Source of the DNA: Desulfosarcinaceae bacterium
GTDB taxonomy: Bacteria > Desulfobacterota > Desulfobacteria > Desulfobacterales > Desulfosarcinaceae
NCBI GenBank assembly: GCA_030066015.1
Contig: JASJCL010000076.1
Coordinates: 1-35,035, forward strand
DNA: 35,035 bases
Reading direction: 5' to 3'
Shown: piece by piece, positions 24,146 through 31,599 of the stretch
How positions within the stretch are numbered: position 1 is the first letter of the stretch
Layout: each line of letters opens with the position of its first letter
Made by a program: the position numbers and the translations under genes
The notes under the pieces: generated by a model
What the model was told of the DNA's origin: nothing
Databases searched by the model: none
The model's input: the letters and a program-made list of their open reading frames with translations, nothing else

Positions 24146-24691
24146 ATGGACGTGCGGCAGTTTCCGGCATTATCACCCGGCCAGGTCGATGCGGAAACGG
24201 TTCTGCTGAGAGACGATGGCACCTTTCCCAATAACGATCGTTTGCCGGTGCTGGTCTACGCCCGCGGCCTGGAACTGCCGCCTTTCGATGCCTCGCTGGC
24301 GGTGGCAGCGCTCTTCAATCAACATCTTTGGCGGGGGTGCTGGGTGAGTGGCGTTTACAGCTATCCCCACTACCACAGCACCGCCCACGAGGCACTGGGC
24401 GTCGTGAGCGGCAGCGCCCGATTGCGGCTGGGCGGTAAGGCCGGCACGCGCATCGGTGTCCGCCCCGGCGACCTGCTGATCCTCCCCGCTGGTGTGGCCC
24501 ACGAGTGTCTCTCCGCCAGTGGTGACTTCGCCGTCGTCGGCGCTTACCCAGCCGGCCAGCGGCCCGATCTCTGCACCGGCGCTGTTGGCGAAAGGCCCGG
24601 CGCGGATCGCAATATCGATCGGGTACCCCTCCCCGCCCAGGATCCCCTCTACGGCGCTTCCGGCCCCATCCACCGCTGCTGGCGGGAGTGA
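24146..24691 (+). CDS. Cupin-domain protein (YjlB-like)
   Basis: A 181-residue single-domain cupin. The metal-binding first motif is visible as YPHYHSTAHEALGVVSGSAR (H..H....E), followed by LRLGG, and the second as GDLLILPAGVAHECL (P....H). Metal ligands would be the two His, Glu and the later His. The length and layout (NNDRLPVLVYARGLE start, then WRGCWVSGVYSYPHYHS) match the YjlB group of uncharacterised cupins. The ATG has GGGGGG/AGG sequence just upstream. It is convergent with the FAD oxidoreductase gene, 7 nt between stops, and divergent from hisHF. Enzymatic activity is unknown. Confidence 0.88.
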   Translation: MDVRQFPALSPGQVDAETVLLRDDGTFPNNDRLPVLVYARGLELPPFDASLAVAALFNQHLWRGCWVSGVYSYPHYHSTAHEALGVVSGSARLRLGGKAGTRIGVRPGDLLILPAGVAHECLSASGDFAVVGAYPAGQRPDLCTGAVGERPGADRNIDRVPLPAQDPLYGASGPIHRCWRE

Positions 24692-24698
24692 GCCGCCG

Positions 24699-25883
24699 TC
24701 ACCGACCGTCCACTTCAACGCTCCCCAACAGCAGCCGCCCCGCGTTGCGGATGCCGACGATATTGCGCGCACAGGGCCCCACCTGCAGCTCCGCCAGGGC
24801 GCCGGTGACGTAAATCCGCGCATTCCAAGCCAGCGATCGGTCCACCACCGGATACCCCTCGGGCGTCACGGGCAGGCCGAAGCGGGCGATCAGCTGGTCC
24901 ACCAGGGCACCACCTGGTCGCGTTGGAGTGAATCCTGTCGCCAGAATTATCCGATCCGTTTCCAGGTGTTCGCCGGCCACTGTCAATTGGATGCGTCCCG
25001 CATGGTAGCGCGCCGCTTCGATCTCCCCGGTGATGAGGGTCACCTCCCCACGCCGAAGGGCGGCCTGAAGCTCCTGAAGCACCTCCGATGGCAGGGTTCC
25101 CGGCAGGCGGGCGGCATCCACGATGGTGCGCCGCTGCTTGTAGGGTTGCCGGTTGAAGTCGGTCAGGCACTTGGGGCCGATCCAACAGGGATCGAAATCA
25201 AACTGGCTCTCCGCCAGTGGGTGGCGCGACAGCAGGCGGACGGGCCGACCCATCTGTTTCACGAGGGCCAGAGCGCTCTGCGCCGCGCTGATCCCACCGC
25301 CGACCACGGTGATGCGGTCCCCATCGTCCCGCATCTGCAGCCGCCGAAATCCTGTATCGAAGATGTGGTCCACCCGCGCACCGGCGCCTCGCAGGTTCAC
25401 GGCCCAGTCGGGCCAGCAGATCGTATCCGCACTACCGGTCGCCAACACCAAGCGCTTGGTGGTGAGGTCGCCGTTTGTCGTCTCCACGCGCAGCCCGCCG
25501 TTGACCGGCTGCGCACTCAGGGCCCACCCCTCCAAGCGCAGCTCATCCAGTCCGTTCTCCTCAATGACCGCATCGCAGTGGGCGTTGAAGAGCGCCAGCC
25601 GGGGGCGGTAGTAGGGCGGGATGAAGTCCGCTGCGGAGGGGCCACCGCGGCCGCGAACGAAATGGTGGAGGGACATGATGCCCAGATCGATGTTGTGGGT
25701 GGCGGGGGAGCGTAAATGGGTCATGCCGCAGTTCAGGGTTCGTCTGCGCCATACGGCCAAAGGCCGTGCGTGGGGGTCCACCACCCGCAGGCGATGTGGT
25801 GCAATGGACAGGCGGGCGGTGAGCAGTCGCGAGAGATAGGTGCCGTGCAGACCGCCACCGATGATGAGCCAACTCAGCATCAT
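24699..25883 (-). CDS. FAD/NAD(P)-binding oxidoreductase (flavin monooxygenase-like)
   Basis: A 394-residue protein with two dinucleotide-binding motifs. The FAD motif IIGGGLHGTYLSRLL is at the N-terminus (GGGLHG 9-14), and the NAD(P)H motif VVGGGISAAQSALALV is central (GGGISA 195-200). Near residue 315 is IILATGFTPT, a close match to the ATGF/Y motif of N-hydroxylating and flavin monooxygenases such as SidA/IucD. The segment TLNCGMTHLRSPATHNIDL is typical of the FAD-NAD(P)-binding family PF13454/PF13738. Adjacent ATG codons at 25883 and 25880 are both possible starts. No siderophore genes surround it, so the substrate is open. It stands alone on the minus strand, and a 251-nt gap separates it from hrpB. 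Confidence 0.85.
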   Translation of the reverse strand: MMLSWLIIGGGLHGTYLSRLLTARLSIAPHRLRVVDPHARPLAVWRRRTLNCGMTHLRSPATHNIDLGIMSLHHFVRGRGGPSAADFIPPYYRPRLALFNAHCDAVIEENGLDELRLEGWALSAQPVNGGLRVETTNGDLTTKRLVLATGSADTICWPDWAVNLRGAGARVDHIFDTGFRRLQMRDDGDRITVVGGGISAAQSALALVKQMGRPVRLLSRHPLAESQFDFDPCWIGPKCLTDFNRQPYKQRRTIVDAARLPGTLPSEVLQELQAALRRGEVTLITGEIEAARYHAGRIQLTVAGEHLETDRIILATGFTPTRPGGALVDQLIARFGLPVTPEGYPVVDRSLAWNARIYVTGALAELQVGPCARNIVGIRNAGRLLLGSVEVDGR

Positions 25884-26134
25884 TCGCCACTATTCATTGC
25901 GTTGGGGGTCAGAAAGAGGTGCATTTGCGACAGCTCCAGTCCCTATCGATCTTCGCATCGAAAAACCGGTGAGCAGCGGCGGCTTGCCTGGGAGGCGCCA
26001 TCTCCACCGGGACTGCCGCCACCTATACCCCCGACCGCCTGGTGAAGACAAGGCCTTGGCCTACAAAGCCTGGCACTCAGGGTTATGGGAGCCAGGGCCT
26101 TGTCAGAAGCATGTCGGGTCGCTATCTAGGGGCC

Positions 26135-28696
26135 ATGACATTCGGATTCACAGCCCACAAGCCGGCACCCACCCCGGCCCTGCCCATCGATGCGGCACTC
26201 CCCGAACTGATGCGCGCCATGGCGACCTCCTCCCGTACGCTGCTTTGCGCGCCGCCGGGCGCCGGCAAGACCACCCGGGTACCCCTGGCGCTGCTGGGGG
26301 CAGAATGGTGCGCCGCGCGATCCATCCTGGTCCTGGTGCCGCGCCGCTTGGCCGCCCGCAACGCCGCCGCCTTTATGGCCGGACTCCTGGGGGAGCCGGT
26401 GGGACACACGGTGGGCTACCAGATCCGCATGGATCGGCGCATTGGTCCCCACACGCGCATCGAGGTGCTCACCGAGGGGGTCTTGACCCGTCGTCTGCAG
26501 CGTGATCCCGACCTGAAGGGGGTGGCCTGCGTGATCTTCGACGAGTTTCACGAACGTCACCTTCAAGCGGATCTGGCCCTGGCCCTCTGTCTGGATCTCC
26601 AGAGCGTCCTGCACCCCGACCTGCGGCTGCTGGTCATGTCGGCCACCCTCGACGTGGACCCCCTCCGGGCACTGCTGGCGAATCCGCGGGTCGTCACCAC
26701 CGATGTCGTCCAACACCCCGTCGAGACCCGCTATCTTCCGCAGGCCCCCAATGTCGATCTGACAAGGGGCGTCTGCCGGGTCATCCGCCAAGCCCTGGGT
26801 GAATACGAGGGCAGTCTTCTGGCCTTTCTACCGGGGGCGCGGGAGATACGGTCGGCGGCGCGGCGTCTGAAACAGCACCCGCTGCCCGACGAGGTGGATC
26901 TCCATCCGCTCTACGGCAAGCTCTCCCAGCGGGAACAGAGCGCCGCCCTGGCCCCCGCGCCGGCCCCTCGCCGAAAGGTGGTTCTGGCCACCAATATCGC
27001 CGAAACCAGCCTGACCATCGACGGCGTGCAGGTGGTGGTGGACAGCGGCTATTGCCGCTCTCCGCGTCTTGATGCCAAGAGCGGTATGAGCCGCCTGATC
27101 ACCCGCCGCATCAGCCGGGTATCCGCCCGTCAGCGCCGCGGTCGGGCCGGGCGAAACGGGCCCGGGACCTGTCTTCGCCTCTGGGACCGCGGTGTCCACG
27201 CGGGGCTAGTGACCAGTGACCTGCCGGAGATATTGGCGGCCGATCTGGCGCCGCTGGCCTTGGAACTGGCGGCCTGGGGCTGCGGCGATTCCGCCCAACT
27301 TCGCTGGCTCGACCCGCCACCGTCAGCGGCCCTATCCCAGGCCCGTCGTCTGCTTCACCATCTCGAGGCCCTGGATGCAGAGGGCCGGATCACGGCCCAC
27401 GGCCGTCGCCTCGTGGGACTGCCCCTCCATCCGCGTCTGGCCCACATGGTCGTCAAGGCCGCCGCCTTGGATCTGGGCCAAGTGGCCTGCCGCATCGCCG
27501 CCCTCTTGGACGAACGCGATCCCTTGCGCTTCGAAGCGGGAAACTACAGCGCCGATCTGCAGATGCGGCTGGCGCTCCTCCTGGATACCCCTGCCGCACC
27601 GGCGGCGGCAGACCTGCGCGCCAGGGCGAACACCCTGACGCGCATTCGCCGGATAGCGGCCGATCTGGAACGACAGCTTGGCCTTCCCGGTGCCGCCATC
27701 GCACCACCCTCGGGCGCCACCGTGGGGCGACTCCTCGCCTGGGCCTACCCGGAGCGTCTCGCGCTAAGGCGTCGGCGCCGCCCTGGCCACTTTCTATTGG
27801 CCAACGGCAGGGCCGCCCGCGTGGATCCAGAAGATCCGCTGGCCGCGGAGGAGATGCTGGTGGCCGCCCACCTGGATGGCCAGCGTCGCCAGGCGCGCGT
27901 CTTTCTGGCCGCGGCCTACGACCGCGCCCTGCTGGAAACGCAATTCGCGGACCAGTTGGAAACCCGTCGGACAGTCCGCTGGGATGTTGACCGACAGCGG
28001 GTGATGGCAACGGTGACCCAACACCTCGGTGCCCTTTTGCTGACGGACCGGGTCTGGCCGTCACCGCCGCAGGAGCGGGTGACGGCCGCCCTCACCGATG
28101 GACTGCGGCAATCGGGCGTCGAGGCGCTGCCGTGGAACCGGGATCTGACCCAATGGGTGCAGCGGGCCCAATTCGTTGCCAAGCGGTGGGCGGACAGCGA
28201 CCCCTGGCCCCAATTCGATCCCGACACCCTGATGGCCGAGCTGCATCTGTGGCTCGAACCTTTTCTGCAGGGTTGTCGGGCGCTGAGGGAGGTGACCGCT
28301 GACCGCCTGCGCCGGGCCTTGGTGGCGCGCCTCAGCTGGTCCCAACAGCGGGCATTGGACCGCATGGCGCCCAGCCATGTGACCGTTCCCAGCGGGTCCC
28401 GCCTCCCCATTGACTATGGCAGCGATCCACCCATCCTGAGGGTCCGCATCCAGGAGATGTTCGGTGCCGACGAGACCCCCACCATAGCCGACGGCCGCCA
28501 GCCACTCCGTCTGCACCTGCTCTCGCCGGCCCAGCGACCCATGCAGATCACCCAGGACCTTGCGCAGTTCTGGCGCACGGGCTACCCGCAGGTTAAAAAG
28601 GAGCTTCACGGGCGCTATCCGCGTCATCACTGGCCTGAAGATCCGGGTGCAGCAGCACCCACGGCCCGCGCCAAAGCGCGAAAAGCCAAATCGTAG
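26135..28696 (+). CDS. hrpB: ATP-dependent RNA helicase HrpB (DEAH-type)
   Basis: An 853-residue helicase from the chosen ATG (26135), close to the ~810 of E. coli HrpB. Motif I APPGAGKTT is at 39-47, motif Ia VPRRLAARNAA, motif II DEFH at 136-139 (the DEFH form is characteristic of HrpB), and motif III SAT in LLVMSATLD. Motifs V and VI are TNIAETSLTIDGV and QRRGRAGRNGPG. The HA2 domain and HrpB-specific C-terminal domain (LPIDYGSDPPILRVRIQEMF, ending QDLAQFWRTGYPQVKKELHG) complete it. In-frame starts at 26042 and 26111 would only add non-conserved residues. A basic Lys/Ala tail ends the protein. The MazG-like gene follows after 21 nt, so the two are probably co-transcribed. Confidence 0.95.
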   Translation: MTFGFTAHKPAPTPALPIDAALPELMRAMATSSRTLLCAPPGAGKTTRVPLALLGAEWCAARSILVLVPRRLAARNAAAFMAGLLGEPVGHTVGYQIRMDRRIGPHTRIEVLTEGVLTRRLQRDPDLKGVACVIFDEFHERHLQADLALALCLDLQSVLHPDLRLLVMSATLDVDPLRALLANPRVVTTDVVQHPVETRYLPQAPNVDLTRGVCRVIRQALGEYEGSLLAFLPGAREIRSAARRLKQHPLPDEVDLHPLYGKLSQREQSAALAPAPAPRRKVVLATNIAETSLTIDGVQVVVDSGYCRSPRLDAKSGMSRLITRRISRVSARQRRGRAGRNGPGTCLRLWDRGVHAGLVTSDLPEILAADLAPLALELAAWGCGDSAQLRWLDPPPSAALSQARRLLHHLEALDAEGRITAHGRRLVGLPLHPRLAHMVVKAAALDLGQVACRIAALLDERDPLRFEAGNYSADLQMRLALLLDTPAAPAAADLRARANTLTRIRRIAADLERQLGLPGAAIAPPSGATVGRLLAWAYPERLALRRRRRPGHFLLANGRAARVDPEDPLAAEEMLVAAHLDGQRRQARVFLAAAYDRALLETQFADQLETRRTVRWDVDRQRVMATVTQHLGALLLTDRVWPSPPQERVTAALTDGLRQSGVEALPWNRDLTQWVQRAQFVAKRWADSDPWPQFDPDTLMAELHLWLEPFLQGCRALREVTADRLRRALVARLSWSQQRALDRMAPSHVTVPSGSRLPIDYGSDPPILRVRIQEMFGADETPTIADGRQPLRLHLLSPAQRPMQITQDLAQFWRTGYPQVKKELHGRYPRHHWPEDPGAAAPTARAKARKAKS

Positions 28697-28717
28697 AAGG
28701 AGAACGGGGGAACGACC

Positions 28718-29089
28718 ATGCCCTTGACCGAATTAACCGCCCAAATTCGTGAATTCAACACCCAGCGTGACTGGCAGCAATTCCACTCTCCCAAGAACCT
28801 GGCGACCGCCCTGATGGTGGAATCCGCCGAACTGGCCGAGATATTCCAGTGGATGACCCAAGCGGAGAGCCGACACCCCAACGAGGACACCCGCCAACGC
28901 ATCCGTTCCGAGATCGGCGATATTCTCATCTACCTCCTCAACATCAGCGACGCATTGGGCATCGATCCGCTCTCCGCCGCCGCGGCCAAGCTGGCGCTCA
29001 ATCGGCGTAAATACCCGGTAAATCTGGCCAAGGGCCGTGCCGCCAAGTACGACCGCCTTGATGAGGGATCCCCACCCCACGGCCGCTGA
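28718..29089 (+). CDS. MazG-like nucleotide pyrophosphohydrolase (RS21-C6 / dCTPase type)
   Basis: A 123-residue all-alpha NTP pyrophosphatase. The metal-binding pattern ExxE...ExxD is present: E35 and E38 in MVESAELAEIFQWM and E65 and D68 in EIGDILIYLLNIS. The start LTELTAQIREFNTQRDWQQF and the KNLATAL segment match the RS21-C6/DCTPP1-like group. These cytosolic enzymes hydrolyse non-canonical or excess dNTPs to monophosphate and pyrophosphate, a house-cleaning role. GGGGGAA precedes the ATG and the gene starts 21 nt after hrpB. Confidence 0.92.
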   Translation: MPLTELTAQIREFNTQRDWQQFHSPKNLATALMVESAELAEIFQWMTQAESRHPNEDTRQRIRSEIGDILIYLLNISDALGIDPLSAAAAKLALNRRKYPVNLAKGRAAKYDRLDEGSPPHGR

Positions 29090-29225
29090 CCGCTCTTGGG
29101 GTAGCCTTCCCGTGCACCCGTCTTATCTTTGGGGTAACCGGTAAAAGAAGAACGATCGCCGGGTGTCCGAATGTCGGCGGTCACCCACCCCATTTTCGGT
29201 GGCCATCATCAACGAGGGGGAGACT

Positions 29226-29393
29226 ATGAGCGAAAATCAGAAAACCCATGGTCGGCTCCACCGTGCCCTCCATCTGGAGGACCCGTGGGCCTGTTACGAG
29301 GATGAAGATGCCGTTTGTGGCACCACGCAGGAGCACGGCGCGGCACAAACCGTCGCGGAGGATGACGACTGCTGCTGTTGCTGCTGCGGTTGA
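29226..29393 (+). CDS. Small protein with a C-terminal run of six cysteines
   Basis: A 55-residue protein from an ATG with GAGGGGGAG upstream. It is acidic and ends AEDDDCCCCCCG: three Asp, six consecutive Cys and a final Gly. Two more cysteines lie in EDPWACYEDEDAVCGTT. There is no signal peptide or membrane segment. The cysteine codons are a mix of TGC and TGT, so the run is not a simple perfect triplet repeat. A strong terminator follows at 29447. The good ribosome-binding site plus terminator support a real, separately expressed gene. I do not recognise the family; metal or cluster binding, or a post-translationally processed tail, are possible. It is 136 nt after the MazG-like gene. Confidence 0.65.
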   Translation: MSENQKTHGRLHRALHLEDPWACYEDEDAVCGTTQEHGAAQTVAEDDDCCCCCCG

Positions 29394-29446
29394 AGCGTCA
29401 CACCCCACCACCGGGTCATCTTGAAGGTGTTCCCACGCTCCTGTTC

Positions 29447-29482
29447 ACCGGCCGGAGTTCGCTCCGGCCGGTTTGCGTTTTC
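29447..29482 (+). terminator. Rho-independent terminator with TTCG tetraloop
   Basis: Perfect 11-bp stem ACCGGCCGGAG (29447-29457) and CTCCGGCCGGT (29462-29472) with a TTCG loop, then TTGCGTTTT. It ends the transcript carrying the Cys-tail protein. Confidence 0.88.
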
Positions 29483-29564
29483 GTAGACTTTACGGACACC
29501 TCTCCTTGAGTCAGCGCACCTGGCTGCCGATAATTCACTCCGATGACGTCAGTGCGCCAACTTC

Positions 29565-30287
29565 GTGGATCGATATGGTGATCTCCCGGTGAGGAACCCA
29601 ACGCAACCCATACCCCTCTGTCCCCATGGCGACAATGGCTGTTCCTTGGCCGCCGAAATCGTCGCCTTGCGCGAACAGGTGCGCCAACTGGAGGCCTCCT
29701 CGCGCATCGATGCGCTGACGGGCTACTACAACTACCGGCACCTCATGGAAGCCCTCGCAGCAGAAATGGAGCGGACCCGCCGCTCGGGTGTCCCCACCTC
29801 AGTGATCATGACCGATCTGGACCACTTCAAGCAGATCAACGACACCTATGGCCACGAAATCGGCAATGCCGCGCTCAAACAGGCCACCCGTGTATGGCAC
29901 GCCGCCATCCGTCAGGTGGATGTGGCCTGCCGCTACGGGGGTGAGGAGTTCGTCTTCATCCTGCCCGGCACTCGCTTCGGCATGGCCACCCGGGCGGCCG
30001 AGAGACTCCGCATCTCGCTGGCCCGGACACCCCTCGAGCTGGACGGATCCCGCCTCAACCTCACCGCCAGTTTTGGCGTGGCGGCCTATCGCCGCGGCGA
30101 GGAGATGTCGGTCGAAGGCTTCATCGATCGCGCCGACCGTTACGTGTTACAGGCCAAGCAGGCCGGCCGCAATCAGGTGGCCTTTGACCGCAGCCAGCTG
30201 GCCCTCCAGGAGACGGCGGTGAGTGCCTCTGAGAAGGCGCTCTTGACCCGCATCACCGCCGCTGGCGATGACGAGGCACCTCTATGA
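29565..30287 (+). CDS. GGDEF-domain diguanylate cyclase
   Basis: About 240 residues counted from a GTG at 29565; another GTG at 29589 is equally possible and neither has a clear ribosome-binding site. A short N-terminal part with two cysteines (CPHGDNGC) and a coiled-coil-like helix (LAAEIVALREQVRQLEASSR) leads into a complete GGDEF domain: DALTGYYNYRHL, DLDHFKQINDTYGHEIGNAAL, active-site GGEEF (125-129) and the product-inhibition site RQVD (116-119). All residues needed to make c-di-GMP from GTP are present. There is no membrane segment or separate sensor domain. The FlhG-like ATPase gene follows after 33 nt, so the two are likely co-expressed. Confidence 0.92.
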   Translation: MDRYGDLPVRNPTQPIPLCPHGDNGCSLAAEIVALREQVRQLEASSRIDALTGYYNYRHLMEALAAEMERTRRSGVPTSVIMTDLDHFKQINDTYGHEIGNAALKQATRVWHAAIRQVDVACRYGGEEFVFILPGTRFGMATRAAERLRISLARTPLELDGSRLNLTASFGVAAYRRGEEMSVEGFIDRADRYVLQAKQAGRNQVAFDRSQLALQETAVSASEKALLTRITAAGDDEAPL

Positions 30288-30320
30288 AATGCAGACGCTA
30301 CAGACAAGGACGATCCTGAG

Positions 30321-31091
30321 ATGGGAACCCCCCCCTTCACCATGTGTATCACCAGCGGCAAAGGCGGTGTCGGCAAAACCAGTCTGGCCGTCAACCTCGG
30401 CGCCGCCTTGACCAGGACGGATCGCAAGGTCCTCATCGTCGACGGCGACCTCGGTCTGGCCAACGTCGATATCTTCTTTGGCCTGAGCGTCGACACCAAC
30501 ATTCTCGACATTCTTGCCAACGGCAGCGATCCCTTGGCGTGCGTCAGCTTTCCCCTCGACAACCTGGGGGTTCTGCCCGCCACTTCGGGGGTGCCCGAGA
30601 TGGTGGCCTTGGGCCCGGGCGACCAGGATAAGCTGGGCGGATACCTGCAGTGCCTCTTCGACCATTTCGACCTGGTGCTCATCGACACTGCTGCCGGCAT
30701 CGGGGCCTCGGTATTGTGGTTCAACAGCTTCGTGGGCGACAACTTAGTGGTTCTCACCCCTGAGCCCACGGCCATCACCGACGCCTACGCGCTGGTCAAG
30801 GTGCTCTCCACCGAGCACCGTCGTCATCGATTCGAGATCGTTGTCAATCAGGTGGCTGACACGGAGGAAGGCGCGCGGGTATTCCACCAGTTTCAGATGG
30901 TGGCCGGCAGTTTCCTGGACGTGGACCTCAATCACCTGGGTACCGTGGTCAGCGATCCCCTCGTCGGCAAGGCGGTCCGCCGGCAGAAACCCTTTGTGCT
31001 GGCCTCCCACTTCGGGCCTGCCGCCCAGGCCGTGCGCCGCATCGCCGCCGACTTGGATCCCCGCGTGGTGACAGCCGCCGCGAGCGTTTAG
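30321..31091 (+). CDS. MinD/ParA-type ATPase, FlhG (FleN/YlxH)-like
   Basis: A 256-residue P-loop ATPase with the deviant Walker A KGGVGKT (14-20, preceded by ITSG), switch I region DGDLGLANVDIFFGL, and switch II/Walker B LVLIDTAAGIG. The DGDLGLANVD and LTPEPTAITDAYALVKVL segments are typical of FlhG/FleN proteins, which set flagellar number and placement by acting with FlhF and FlrA/FleQ. No flagellar gene is in the window, so a role at another polar structure is open. An AAGGA site lies 10 nt before the ATG. A terminator lies ~210 nt downstream. Confidence 0.9.
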   Translation: MGTPPFTMCITSGKGGVGKTSLAVNLGAALTRTDRKVLIVDGDLGLANVDIFFGLSVDTNILDILANGSDPLACVSFPLDNLGVLPATSGVPEMVALGPGDQDKLGGYLQCLFDHFDLVLIDTAAGIGASVLWFNSFVGDNLVVLTPEPTAITDAYALVKVLSTEHRRHRFEIVVNQVADTEEGARVFHQFQMVAGSFLDVDLNHLGTVVSDPLVGKAVRRQKPFVLASHFGPAAQAVRRIAADLDPRVVTAAASV

Positions 31092-31599
31092 CGCAACCCG
31101 GCGATGTTGGCTGTTTCCGCAGCCTCGTTGCCTTAAAGCCCTGTCCTTCGATCGACAATGCCCGGCGACCAACGCCACCGGCGCCCGCGTGGACCCGATT
31201 TGAGCATCTCTGTCTTCCCTAAAAATATGCGCCTGACCGGCGCAGGAAACCGCTTGAGAAGCGCCACCGCGTAGCGGAGAAACCGCCGCGTCATCTGTTG
31301 CGGCTTGGGGCCGCTTTTTTGGGTCTGGAGGATTTCTCTTCGGCCGATAGCAAGGTGATAGCGGTGGGGTAGGACCATCTTCGGCCGCCTGCAGGAACAG
31401 GCGGCGGGGTGGTCGAAGGGACGCATGGTGAACGGGATGGCGACGGCGGCCGGCCGGCGCCGGATCACCGCCCCTGCCCACTGGAGAGCCGTTGCCGCCG
31501 ATGGGGGCGGCATGCCGCGAATCACCGGCCAACCCGGCGGCGGCACCGGTGCTGCTGGTTTGGCCTGCCGAAGGTGTCCGTCGCCACGGCCGGTGACGC
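31092..31599. other. Intergenic region between convergent genes, 508 bp
   Basis: It contains the terminator at 31300-31320 and an 8-bp hairpin at 31384-31405 (GCCGCCTG / CAGGCGGC, 6-base loop, no T-run). Long open frames on the minus strand cross it, but they lack ribosome-binding sites and overlap real genes out of frame; I do not think they are coding. Confidence 0.5.
31300..31320 (+). terminator. Short rho-independent terminator
   Basis: Stem GCGGC (31300-31304) and GCCGC (31310-31314), loop TTGGG, then six T (31315-31320). It probably ends the GGDEF-FlhG transcript. Confidence 0.65.

Noticed and set aside
29366-29393. The poly-Cys tail as a simple triplet-repeat artefact
   Set aside because: Codons are mixed TGC/TGT and the stretch is short with a good upstream ribosome-binding site, so I kept the gene call.
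31384-31405. 8-bp hairpin as a terminator for the cytochrome gene
   Set aside because: It has no T-run on either strand and lies about 200 nt past the minus-strand stop codon.
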